Origin: Cladorrhinum sp. PSN259
Lineage: Eukaryota > Ascomycota > Sordariomycetes > Sordariales > Podosporaceae
Assembly: GCA_033725935.1 (NCBI GenBank)
Contig: MU867131.1
Span: 62,001 to 126,000, forward strand
DNA length: 64,000 nt
Direction of reading: 5' to 3'
Position numbers and translations under genes: made by a program. The notes beneath the pieces were generated by a model. That model searched no databases and was not told where the DNA came from. It was given only the letters and a program-made list of their open reading frames with translations. Positions 44,720 to 55,788 of this stretch are shown here, in pieces (position 1 is the first letter of the stretch; every line of letters begins with the position of its first letter).

Positions 44720-47700
44720 ATGCTTTCCACGGGCTTGAAGGGGGCAGTTTTGCTCGCCTTCGGCTCCGTGGTTACGGCTCTCGGCCAGGAACGGATCATC
44801 TCCATCAACGCAACGGATTCGGTCCTTCAGATTGCTGGAGGGTCTGTGTCGGCGGGCCAGATCCTGGTTGCCCCCGATGAGTACTGGGGTGTCGTCCGCG
44901 CTGCGGGCGATCTGGCGCTCGACTTTGGTCGGGTTACCGGCGTCAACTACACGCTCAGCAACGGCGAGAAGGGTGCTCAGCCGGTGCAGTATGTGTATAA
45001 CCCGGTGAATAATATGAACAACACACATGTGAGTATTTATCACGGTATGATTAGATGGCAAGTGGCTAATAAAACTCCAGTTCTCCACCACTGGAACTGA
45101 GAGCTTCCCTGGTCCCAGCTTTTCGGAGCCCTCCCCGGCCGATACGGTCATTATTGCCGGCACCATCGGCAAGTCATCCATCATCGACGCTCTTATCGAG
45201 TCTGGCGCCATCGACGTTTCGGAGACCAAGGGCAAGTGGGAATCGTTCACCAGCCAGGTGGTCGAGAACCCAGTTCCGGGTACCCCCAAGGCCCTCGTCA
45301 TTGCTGGAAGCGACCCTCGTGGAACCATCTTTGGTATCTACGACATCAGCGAGCAGATCGGTGTCAGCCCGTGGTACTTCTGGGCTGATACGCCGCCAAA
45401 GAAGAGCAAGAACCTTTACGTCTCCAAGACCAAGAAGGTTCAGGGCCCGCCGTCCGTCAAGTACCGCGGTTTCTTCCTCAACGACGAGCAGCCTGCCTTG
45501 ACCAACTGGGTTGCTGCCCGCTGGGAGGATACCCCTTATGGAGCTGGTTACGGACCGGCATTCTACAGCCTCATCTTTGAAGTTCTCCTTCGTCTCCGCG
45601 CCAACTACCTCTGGCCTACTCTCTGGGCCGCCATGTTTGAGGTCGACGACCCGGGCAACCAGCCCCTTGCTGACGCCTTCGAGATTGTCCTTGGTACTTC
45701 CCACACGGAGCCCCTCATGCGTGCCCAGAACGAGTTTGGCAAGTTTTACAGGGACAAGGGACTTGGTCCGTGGGCTTACAACGAGAACAACAAGACTATC
45801 GATGAGTACTTCCGCTATGGTGTTTCGAGAGCGAAGCCGTATGCTCGCAACAGTCTCTGGACGATGGGCATGCGCGGTACTGGCGATACTCACATTGAGG
45901 GTCTTGGTGTCGAGCACATTGTCGAGATGTTGACTGAGCTCGTGCAAAATCAGCGTGAAATCATCTCCACCGGACTTGAGGTTGAGGACATCACCAAGGT
46001 TCCTCAGATGTGGTGCTTGTACAAGGAGGTCATGACCTATCTCTTCCACGGCCTTGAGGTTCCTGATGATATCACCCTCCTCTGGGCCGACGACAACTGG
46101 GGTACCGTCCGCAGACTGCCACTCCTCAACGAGACTCAACGCGCTGGTGGTGCCGGTGTCTACTACCACTTCGACTACGTCGGTGACCCGCGCAATTACA
46201 AGTGGATCAACACGATCCAGCTCACCCGCACCGCCGAGCAGATGCACCACACCGCCGCCCGCGGAGCCGACAGGATCTGGATCGTCAACGTCGGTGACAT
46301 GAAGGCCCTCGAGATCCCCATCAACCACTACTTTGATATGGCCTACGATTTGAACCGGTGGGGAGTCGACAGTGCGCACGACTGGGCCAAAGCCTACGCC
46401 ACTCGGGAGTTCGGTCCCACTCACGCAGGCCACATCGCAGACATCATGACCAAGTACGGTCTCTACGCCGCTCGTCGCAAGTTTGAGATTCTCGAATCCC
46501 ACGTCTACTCTCAAATAAATTACAACGAGGCGCAAGCCGTGCTCCAACAATGGAGCGAGCTCGTGGCTGAGGCCCAAGCAATCTACGACGTCCTCCCCGT
46601 CGAACAGCAACCGACATTCTTCCAGACCGTCCTTCACCCTGTTCTCGCGGGAGAAATCGTCAACAAGATCCACATCGGCGGCGGGAAGAACTGGTTGTAC
46701 GCCGGACAGAAGCGCAACTCGGCCAACCGCGTCATCTCCGATGTCCTCTCTTACTCCACTCAAGACGCAAACCTCACTCGCAGATGGGACTCCCTTCTCG
46801 ACGGGAAGTGGAAGCACTTTATGGACCAAACACATTTGGGCTACGACGGATACTGGCAGCAGCCCATGCGAAACACCTTGCCCCCCATGATCCACGTGCA
46901 GACCGATTTCGCCTCGGTAGCAGGCGAAGTCGGCATCGGCGCCGAGGGGTCAAACGCGACGGTGCAGGGAGACGACCAGTGGCACCCCAACAGCTCCAAC
47001 CAGCTCACCCTCCCCCCGCTCGACCGGTACGGACCTGTGACCCGATACTTTGAGATCTTCTCGCGGGGCACCAAGGAGTGCGCCTGGACGGCCTCGCCGT
47101 GGCAGCCTTTTGTCAAGCTATCCCAGTACAACGGCACCGTCGGTCCCTCAGGCGGAGACACGCGCGTTTTTGTTTCGGTCGACTGGACGCACCCCTCCCT
47201 CAACTCGACATCCGCGTCCGCCCCGATTCCCATCAACATCACCACCCCCTGCCGCGGAACGGACAAGTACGGCTTCGGCCTTCCGCGCGTAAACGTGCCC
47301 GTCTCCCTCCGCTCCGTCCCGTCCAATTTCTCCTCCGGGTTCATCGAGTCGGACGGACACGTCTCCATCGTCGGGTCTTCCTACACTTCCATAGCCCCTC
47401 CTCAAGAATCTTCAGACCTCAACAAAAACGTGACGTACCACGTCTTCAACTCGTTCGGCCGCGCAGGCACGGGCGTCGGCCTGTTCCCGCTCAAGACGGA
47501 GAAGCTCTCCGTCGAGACCGCCCCCGCGCTGAGCTACGACGTCTACCTCTTCACGAACCACACCGCGGCGAATATCACCCTGCTCATCTCGCCGGCGCTC
47601 AACTACCTGGGCGATTACACTCCGCTCGAGTACGCAATCTCTCTGGTGCCCCAGGGCGAGCCGGACGTGCCGGTAAATGTCAAACCGGTGGGACCGACGG

Positions 47701-48017
47701 AGGGCACCAACATGCCCGAAGGGTGGGGCTACGCGGTCGCGGACGCGGCCTGGGGATTGAGGGGGCGTTACACTACTTCTTCCCACAAGGTGCCGAGGGA
47801 GGGCGCGTACACGCTCAAGGTCTGGGCGCTGATGCCCGGTGTCATTGTGCAAAAGGTTGTGGTGAACCTGGGAGGGGTCAGGCCCAGTTACCTGGGCCCG
47901 CCCGAGAGTTTCCTGGTCGGGAGGGACGAGGTTGGCAAGAGGAACGGGACCAGCTTCCTGAATGAGGAAGCTACGTTGGGAGGATGGAAGGTTCCTGCTG
48001 GGGAGCATGGGCATTGA
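44720..48017 (+). CDS. GH115 xylan alpha-1,2-(4-O-methyl)-glucuronidase
   Basis: Two exons (44720-45028 and 45081-48017) with a 52-nt intron (GTGAGT...TCCAG) give 1081 residues. A signal peptide of about 22 residues (MLSTGLKGAVLLAFGSVVTA) indicates secretion. The body matches glycoside hydrolase family 115: KYRGFFLNDEQP, FEVLLRLRANYLWPTLW, GTSHTEPLMR, MGMRGTGDTHIEGLG, LLWADDNWGTVR and FDYVGDPRNYKWIN in order, then the helical and C-terminal beta domains. The enzyme removes 4-O-methyl-glucuronic acid from internal and terminal xylose of glucuronoxylan. Many NxS/T sequons fit a secreted glycoprotein. Strong GC bias at third positions produces a 573-codon antisense shadow. Confidence 0.96.
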
Positions 48018-48883
48018 GAGGAGGATATTAATGATATGAGTTACATGTAGTGATGGGTATATATGTATATTTTAGTTGCCCGGTAATGAATTCAAAATGT
48101 TTTTCAAGGTTATATATCTATGAGCCTTTTATTCAGTGATGTTGGAAAAGCATGTTATTGGTGACAATGCGATTGTTGTCAATTATTATCTCTAAAATGT
48201 GCAGTAGTAGTTTGCCAAGTAATCAGACCTCTCTCTTTTTCTCAAGCTATCGAGTATTGTTTCTTGGAAGTGCATCATCAGTGGGAAGGCAACGTATGAT
48301 GGATGGCGATCCTGTGGGCTGTGGCATATCATCCCTTCGGGCGGAAGAAAAGAGGGACCTCGACAAAGGGGAAACTAGAAACCAACCACTCAACAATCAA
48401 CTTAAACGTGGAGTAGATTCTCATTACCCCCGAGTATTTCATTTCATTCAGAGTTGTATACATACAATCGAAGCCTCTCTCCCCCCCCCAGCTTTCCTCT
48501 CACATAAACCAGAAACTTATACAACCTCAAAGGCAAGACTTCCCTTTCTCCCGTCGTCGCTGAGAAAATAACAACACAAACCCAAATACCCCACTTTACC
48601 AGTGACGACTTTATCCATTCATCATCACCACCATGATCTCCCTTTCATTCCCCAAATGATACTGTAATGATATGAGACAAAACCAAAACAAAAGAAAACC
48701 CCCCGCAATGTGTGTGTAACTGAAGCCATCAATAATCAATCCCCTCCCTCTGTTATAATATCATGAGCATCTCAAACAGAACCTCAACACAGAGAAGAAG
48801 AAAAAAAACTCCAGTCCATCATGATGCAATAAAACGCCCTATACTCCATCAAACCAAAGCCCAACTAAACTTCATTTACCCCA
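48018..48883. other. spacer between convergent GH115 and kinesin-8 genes
   Basis: 866 bp containing both 3' ends. An 11-C run lies near 48480-48489. The open frames lack any family signature. Confidence 0.4.
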
Positions 48884-51800
48884 TCACCGCCACACAACCG
48901 GTCCCCGGGCCTTTAAACTCCCACCACTCCCACCAGCTGGCGTTGACCCGAGAGCACCGATAGTAATCCTCCTACTCTTACCATCGGCCTCAGCCAACCG
49001 TCCCGCAATCCCCGGGAAAGGCCCAGGCATCATCAACCCAGCCCTTCCACTTCCAGGACTATGATTCCCCGCATCACCACCACCGCTCCTCAAAACAGCA
49101 CCAATCCTCCTCGCCTGTCCCCCACTCAAACTCTTGCTTCCCCCCATCCCACTCAAGAAACTCCTCTCCCCAGCATCTTCCTTTTGGCTCACAAAACTAG
49201 GAGGCGAACAACTAATAGGCGGACTTTTCCTCCTCTCGGCCGCTCCCATCGACAAAACCTTCAGACTTGCCCTCCGATGCCTCGAGATTCCATTTGTCGA
49301 ACTGGCCAACGGGGCACCAACTGACACCCTTCGACTAGAATGGTGAGACGGAATAGCTCCCGCACCCGAACTAGCTTTCTTGGCGTTCGATGCCGCCGTC
49401 CCGCTCATCAAAGACAACCTCTCCTTGCGCTTGGCAGCCTGCATCGCGCTCCGGATCTTCATAGGATCCATGATGGTCGAGTTTTCAGAGTCAGATCCGC
49501 CACCGGATATCGAACCCAGAGAAGCTCTAGGCAGACGAGACGGTGACAGCCGCTGTGGCTGTTGTTGTTGCTGCTGAGCAGAACCTTGGCTCTGACTGGG
49601 AGGCTCGTTCTCGTCTAGAGTAGACAAGAGAGAGGATTTTTTGGGACTCAAAGAGGTTCGAATGGTAGGAGGGGAAAGCGTATTGCCCGCTCTACTTACA
49701 GGAATACTACGGAGTGGGCTTGGGCGGTCGGCGGCATTCGATGATGGAGAATTAGTATCTGAGCTAAGGTTGAGGGAAAAAGTAGGTGGGGTGGGTGATC
49801 CATTGGGAATGAGTGATGGCCTCGCGCCTTTGGAGAGGAACCCAGCTTGGAACCGGCTACTGGTAGGTTTGGTGATGTGCAGCGAGGAAACGTCCGGGAG
49901 GGTCAAGGTTGGGGAGTCATCACTTGCTCGGTTGGTCGACTTGGGCGATTCCATGTGGTCAAGATATGCCGGAACATGTGGTTTGATGCCGCTACCGGGA
50001 GACAGTTCTCCTCTCGGGGATTCTTGAAGGGGGGAAAACAACTTCTGGGGAGTCTTCTCGAAGTCAGCCAGGGTTCCATCCTCCGTCTCGTCATCGCGCC
50101 AGCGGACAGAGTGCTTCTTTTTGGCGGGCGTAAATGACACACCCTTCCTTCCGGAGCTGCCGACCTTACGACGTCGCGGAGATGCCAGCTTCATCGGAGA
50201 AATAAGTACCTGCTGCTGTTGTGTCGCCGAAAATGCCGCGCTGAGTCCGGGAACGGGGATCGCTTTGGATTGCATGCTGATCGACTTTTTTCGCTTCGGC
50301 GTCCCGCGCTTTGTCGGCGGGAAGAGCTCCACGGGTATCATGGATCCGTCCGGCTTGACGACGTGGGAAGCGGCCGAGTATCCAGTCTCCAGAAGTCGGT
50401 CAATAATCCCCTTGGCATGAATGACAGCCTCGTCCTCGCTCATGTTGAGGGTCACGGAGAGAGAAGCCAAGATCTCGAACTGGGCGGTCAGCAGGACTTG
50501 CATCGTGGCCGCATCACCGGCCTTATCCTGCTCCAACACCTCCCAGTAAGCGTCCCGCATGAACGTTGCTCTGAGTGATTCAGCTTCTCTGGTTAGTCTA
50601 TCCCTCTCGGAGGTGTCAGCAATCCCGTCATTCTTGGGCAGCGCGGCAATGCTGTGATTCAATGCAGAATCCAGCGCCCGCTCCCAGTTTGTCCGTTCCA
50701 TCTTTTGCCTGATGTGATGTCTGCTGCTCTCCAGCTCAACCAAAATCCCGTGCGCCGTCTTTCGCATGGCAGTCAGGTTCGAAGGAATTGTCTCCTCGTC
50801 GCCTCGGGTGTCGCAGACCGTGTCGAACGCCGCGATCCAAGCAGACAAAAGACCAATCCTCCTCTCAAAAGCCTTGAGCTTCTTCATTAGGTTGAGCTTG
50901 TCCTGACGCTCCTGAGCAGCATTCTCATAGGCGGCCCGCAGCCGAGCAATGCCCTCCTTAACCGCACCATCCCGCTTGTCCATGTGCTTCTGAAACTTTG
51001 AAAAGAATATCTTTTCAGCGTCCCTCTGCTGAGCCTTGAGCTCGTTGATCAATGCCATTTGCTCGTCGATCTTGACCAAAAAGTCCTTGACGTGGCGGTT
51101 GACATTGAAGACATTACGGGTGACCTTGGTCTGGATATTCTTGGCTCGGTTGGCGTAGCGGAGGGTATTCTGGGTCTCGTCGAAATGCTCGCTCGAAGGA
51201 CTGACGCAGACAATCATGACTGTCTTGCAGTTGCCACCCAGAGAGAACTTGAGAAGACGGGTGAGCTTGCTGTTTCGGTAGGGAACGTGGTTCTTTTTCC
51301 GCGGGTCGCAGAGCGCATTAATGCAGCTGCCGAGAGCAAGGAGAGACTTGTTGATGTTTGCACCTTCAATCAGTCTCTCTCCCCTGTTCTGGGTCGCACT
51401 GGCGCGCTCACTGCCGGCCAAATCGATAATGCTGAGGGTGGCCATCGTATGAGGCTCGTTAATATCGGCATTGCGGTCCTTCTGGGCGACGTTGATCTGC
51501 AAAACGGCATGGGATCGGGATGACACGGCATTGGCTGCCGTTGGCGACACAGTTCGGTACTCGTTACCCTGAACAATCATATCCATGACCTCCTGCACAT
51601 TGCTCGGCTTGTGGCTGGTGAGACCTGGCACCGACACAGTCTGGTTCGAGTCTTCGCGCAGCATGAGCCCCTGCTTGCTTCCGCCGGGAACCAACAAGTC
51701 ACGAATCGTCTCATTGTAGATTTCGAGGTATGAAAGAGTAACTTCGGTCACTTTCTCGTCGCTCCGTTCGCCAATCTTCTCGAAGAGTTCCTGCATAGTC

Positions 51801-52346
51801 ATGAAGATGATACCGGGCGACTGTGGCGTGCCGGTGATGGTATGCGTCTTTCCGCACCCCGTGGCGCCGTAGGCAAACACCGTGGCATTGTATCCGTCGA
51901 GAACGCTATCCAACAGACCTCTGGTGGTCCCCTCGTAGACGTCGGCCTGGGCTGCGTTTTCGTCGAATATTCTGTCAAAGGCGAAGACTTGATCTTTTAC
52001 TTTTTTGCCCATTTTTGGGACGACGGATCGGGAAAATTTCTGGACAGGATTGTCCTCTGGGGGGTCGAATACGAGGCATCTGTCGTCGACTACTTTGATG
52101 ACGGGTCTGAGGCCGCGCTGGTGCAGCTTAGGCGTGGGCGCTGCAGCGAGCGACCCATCTCCAAGAAAAACTGTACTATCGTCATTTCGGACTCTACTTG
52201 GCAGTCAGTGAGGGGAGTCGAGGGAGGCGGTCGGTCGGTAGGTGTGTGTATGTGGGTGCTCACAGTTGTGCGGCTTCTCGGATGGTAAACGGTCGCACTC
52301 GAACCGCTACCGTGATGGAAGAAGCATTCGGATCGAGAGCAGCCAT
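48884..52346 (-). CDS. KIP3: kinesin-8 motor (Kip3/KLP5/KLP6 family)
   Basis: Exon 1 (52346-52264) encodes MAALDPNASSITVAVRVRPF. A 70-nt intron (GTGAGC...AGTAG) and exon 2 (52193-48884) bring the total to 1130 residues. The motor domain is complete: P-loop GATGCGKTHT, switch I NAVSSRSH, switch II DLAGSERA, and HVPYRNSKLTRLL. The neck following NTLRYANRAKNI and RNVFNVNRHVKDF is typical of kinesin-8. A predicted coiled coil follows (about residues 400-560). The last 500 residues are Ser/Pro-rich and basic, as in other kinesin-8 tails. These motors walk to microtubule plus ends and promote shortening, setting spindle length and nuclear position. Lack of a C-terminal motor separates it from kinesin-14. 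Confidence 0.94.
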
Positions 52347-53256
52347 GGTGGGCAGCAATTAGGTGCCGACGCCGAGGGGCCTCTCTTCACCGTAACTTGT
52401 AAACACTCGAGATTTTGCTGTTCCAGATTCGAGGGGCAATTAATGTCGTAACCAAGGGAATTAACAAAAGAAAATAAAATACATGTGTTTGCTTGTCGAC
52501 AGAGGCAACAACATCCAAATGGGCAACTGCGGCCTCGGTGATTGAAGGAAAGAAGGGTCCGGTCCCTGGAGTTCGACGTGGGCTTCGTCTTGGATATCTT
52601 GACCGGGATTGGACGCATTGGGCCTGTTTGGGGACTCCATTTTCTCGTTTCCACAGCGACGAATTGGGGGGTATGCCCCACCTTTAGTGGAAACGCAGGT
52701 GTTCCCTGGGGCTGTCGTCCGCTTGGCACTTGGCTGGCGACCGCTGACTGGCTGGTCAATGCTTGTTTTTGGCATTTGGAAAACCGCTGGCAGTTTCACT
52801 TTCAATGGCTCGTTGATCGCTGCAACAGAACCGATCAGTTTCGATTTCTGGTCAAGTACGGATCCGTATTTTAATCTCTTTCTCAAAAAAACAATTAACT
52901 CTTTTTTTCATGGGGATTCTTGAAATAAGTGACCTACATTCCAATCTTCTGCCCCTCCATACGGTTTACCCTACATCTGGCATTTCGATCTACCGAGCAA
53001 CGTTGGCTCGTTTATAAGTAAATGCATAAGCTTTCCCCACTTCTTGCATTTGTCGTCGCTGGCAGGGCAGTTGTTTAAGGTATGTCCCTAATTGATACGA
53101 TGAGAAAAGCAGAATGAGCCGGATTGTTACATCACTTTAGCTGGAAAGAATTCAACAAGGAGAGTTATCGTCTGCGACACAGAAGTCTGAGCAGGATTGC
53201 AGCAGGATTCTGTCGTTCATAGAGCCATGCTCCAGAGGGCCAGACATCCCCTGATA
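52347..53256. other. spacer between kinesin-8 promoter and tRNA-Pro
   Basis: 910 bp upstream of the kinesin gene. The frames in it show no protein family signature. It is read as the kinesin promoter plus neutral sequence. Confidence 0.4.
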
Positions 53257-53360
53257 GGGCCGCTGGTCTAGTGGTATGATTCTCGCTTAGGGTTACAACC
53301 CGAGTTTAAATGCCTTCAAAAGCATGCGAGAGGTCCCGGGTTCAATCCCCGGGTGGCCCC
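53257..53360 (+). tRNA. tRNA-Pro (anticodon AGG) with a 32-nt intron
   Basis: 104 nt including an intron at 53293-53324, right after position 37, the canonical place. Mature length is 72 nt. The acceptor arms GGGCCGC and GTGGCCC pair with one wobble, and the anticodon stem CTCGC/GCGAG closes the loop TTAGGGT. Anticodon AGG would be edited to IGG. The A box (TGGTCTAGTGG) and B box (GGTTCAATCCC) are intact. The T7 run at 53375-53381 terminates Pol III. Confidence 0.93.
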
Positions 53361-53374
53361 GATTGATTTAAATC

Positions 53375-53381
53375 TTTTTTT
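53375..53381 (+). terminator. RNA polymerase III terminator of tRNA-Pro
   Basis: Seven consecutive T residues start 15 nt after the tRNA 3' end. Confidence 0.8.
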
Positions 53382-54070
53382 GGTAACTTTATTTGCCAGG
53401 TTTCTTCTTTTTCCTGAAGACTGTGTGTAGCCGGTTTTCTTCTTGTTCGAGTCAATTCGTGATTGTTGGCTCCGGGTTTTATCGTAATCGTCGGGCAAAT
53501 TCGCAGTTTCCTTTTGGGGAGGTATGTAGCGAACTCGCGGGCACTCCCGTGGGGGCCAAAATGCAACCACCCAACCATGAACGCAGTGACATAACCGACC
53601 CTTTTCAGCTTCACGTTCCCTCTCCCAGCCTTGTTTTACGATTTGGGAAGCTGCCATGAGTTATTAATCTTCTCTACACGTAATATTGTTACTTTTCAAT
53701 CTATACTACCCATCGGGAGCATTCCTTTCGGAGTATATCGGGTGCTCAGGTCGATCGAGACTCAACTCACACGGCCTCCAAAAACGCCTTGTGAGAGTGG
53801 TAATGCCGCTAAAAATGAATAGGTGAGGATGCGCCACACTCTAATGTCTTCTTTACAGCCTTCATGTCACTGTATCGACGGTAAGACGGCAACATAACGT
53901 GACTCCTGCCGATTCATTCGCGTAGTTGCATCCATAAACCAGAAAAACAGAAGCGTGTGCCTGATTCCCCGCATCTTTCCATTCGCCTTTTGATGGGTTT
54001 TATAAGCTTCTCTAATAAGGAGTGATCACCCACCCCGCCTTCGCTTTCTTCTTCTTTATCTTTATCTATC

Positions 54071-54101
<31 letters not shown>

Positions 54102-54118
54102 CATCATCACATCGCACC
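53382..54118. other. promoter and leader of the ankyrin gene
   Basis: 737 bp. The last 60 bases carry a heptamer repeat (annotated separately) that should lie in the 5' untranslated region. No other gene is visible. Confidence 0.4.
54068..54110. repeat. (ATTCATC)n tandem repeat just before a start codon
   Basis: Six head-to-tail copies of a 7-bp unit (ATTCATC, in part TCATCATTC register) end about 10 bp before ATG 54119. This is a probable microsatellite in the 5' leader. Confidence 0.8.
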
Positions 54119-55618
54119 ATGACGACCCGTCCCCTCTATCCCAGGAGTCTACCAGAAGACAGCCTCGTTGCCGACGAACCTCCACCACCATATTCGGAAT
54201 CACTACCTTTGTCCACCACAAACACCAATAGCTTATCGGCAAGTCCCACATACTCGCCTCCAGCAGCAACATCATCACCATCCCCGCCAAGACCTCAACT
54301 CATCTACCCTTCGCACTCATTAGTACCTCCTCCCTCTTACACCCCCCGCAACCCACCACCAGCACCCGCCTCTAGGAGGAACAACCCACCACCCTCCCGA
54401 ACAGTAGGCTTCGTCTCCTACTCCGAAGAAAAACGCCGCCTGCAGTCCCTCCTCTCCAAGCACCGGTGGAAAACATACTACGGCCCCCCTCCCAAAACAC
54501 TAACCGTTGCCCTCCGCAAAGCAGCGCTGTGGGGTGATCGCCCTTTCGTCAACGCGATTCTGGATATCGGAGGGGCCGAAATATGGGGCCAGCACCCCAA
54601 CACTTGCGTTCACGAGGCTCTGCGCGGTTCCAAACCTGACATCGCGCTCGACATACTAAACTGGTGGATCGAGAATGAGTGCAGTGGTGGGGCAACGGGA
54701 GGAAAAGGTGTGCAGTGGATATTGGATGCCAGGGACGCGGCGACGGGCGTTACCCCTCTGCATGTTGCTGCTGAGGCTGGGAACGTGGGTGTCGTTATGG
54801 CGCTTGTGGAGATGGGAGGCAAGGTTGACAGCGAAGATAACCTCGGGAGGACGCCGTTGCTTATGGCTGCGCGGCTGAGGAGGCTCGAGGTTGTGGATGG
54901 GCTGTTGGATTGCGGGGCGGACGTGAATAAAGTTTTGGGGAAGAGGGGATTGTGGGATAAGTGGAAGGAGGGAAGCAAGGAGAGGGAGTTGCTGGGCGGG
55001 TGGGAGATTGTTAGTGGGATTCTGAGGGGGGCGGTTGCGAGGAGGAGGGGGTTTGAGATTGGAGATGAAGAGGTTGAGGAATTTGTAGAGGAGGAGGAGG
55101 AGCTGCCGCAGTTTGAAGACGGATCGCAAATGTCGGAAGGAGGAGGAGGTTTAGATTTGAGGGATGGCTCTTTTGGAACGCTTCTAAGGAGTCCACCGCC
55201 GGAAGAGGTTGAGAGTTCTGGATTTGCTGCAGCAGCAGCGGCAGGAGGTGAAGAAGCGAGCGGAAGTGGAAGGAGTAGCAGTCCAGAGTTGGCATTGGGT
55301 CATGATGCATTGTTCAGAAGCATCACTGATATTATGGATGGGTCACGGACGGCACATGATAGGGGCATTAACTGGCAGTTGATCCAGGCTGCGATGCTGG
55401 CATCCAACTTGGCTGACACTGATCCGCTCGTTCGACGGATGCTTTATATCCGGGGAGCTCTCAACAATCCAGCGCTGCAGCATAGCTTGATGGGTAGTCC
55501 CGAGTACCAAGCTTGGAGGGCTGATTGTGAGGTACTCCTTGCCGAGTCGAGAAGTCAAAGGGAGAGGAATCGGCAGGCGGAAGCTAGGATCCTGGAAAGA
55601 CTCGGAGCGAGGAGGTGA
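54119..55618 (+). CDS. ankyrin-repeat protein with disordered N-terminus
   Basis: Single exon, 499 residues. The first 100 residues are Pro/Ser-rich with a PPPY (PPxY) motif near residue 23, which could bind WW-domain ubiquitin ligases. Ankyrin repeats follow: a clear pair is GVTPLHVAAEAGNVGVVMALVEMG and GRTPLLMAARLRRLEVVDGLL, preceded by a degenerate copy around ALRKAALWGDRPFVNAILDIGG. An acidic/Ser linker and a helical C-terminus with Arg-rich end complete it. Ankyrin repeats mediate protein binding; no catalytic domain is visible and I cannot name an orthologue. Confidence 0.82.
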   Translation: MTTRPLYPRSLPEDSLVADEPPPPYSESLPLSTTNTNSLSASPTYSPPAATSSPSPPRPQLIYPSHSLVPPPSYTPRNPPPAPASRRNNPPPSRTVGFVSYSEEKRRLQSLLSKHRWKTYYGPPPKTLTVALRKAALWGDRPFVNAILDIGGAEIWGQHPNTCVHEALRGSKPDIALDILNWWIENECSGGATGGKGVQWILDARDAATGVTPLHVAAEAGNVGVVMALVEMGGKVDSEDNLGRTPLLMAARLRRLEVVDGLLDCGADVNKVLGKRGLWDKWKEGSKERELLGGWEIVSGILRGAVARRRGFEIGDEEVEEFVEEEEELPQFEDGSQMSEGGGGLDLRDGSFGTLLRSPPPEEVESSGFAAAAAAGGEEASGSGRSSSPELALGHDALFRSITDIMDGSRTAHDRGINWQLIQAAMLASNLADTDPLVRRMLYIRGALNNPALQHSLMGSPEYQAWRADCEVLLAESRSQRERNRQAEARILERLGARR

Positions 55619-55788
55619 CGTAAATGATGGAGAATGAGTAATAGGTGATATACCCCTGGAGTTTGGATAATGATAATGTGTCATGTTTTTTGCAGATGAG
55701 CTGGATATACTGAACAAACGGTATTCTTTTGACTATTCCACCAAATAACAATCTACCTAATTAGCAACACAACACCACGTCCTCTCCC

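Noticed and set aside
45174..46895. 573-codon minus-strand open frame over GH115
   Set aside because: Produced by GC-rich third codon positions of the sense gene; the translation looks like no known family.
54068..54110. Short tandem repeats as a possible CRISPR array
   Set aside because: Seven-base units with no spacers in a eukaryotic genome; a microsatellite.
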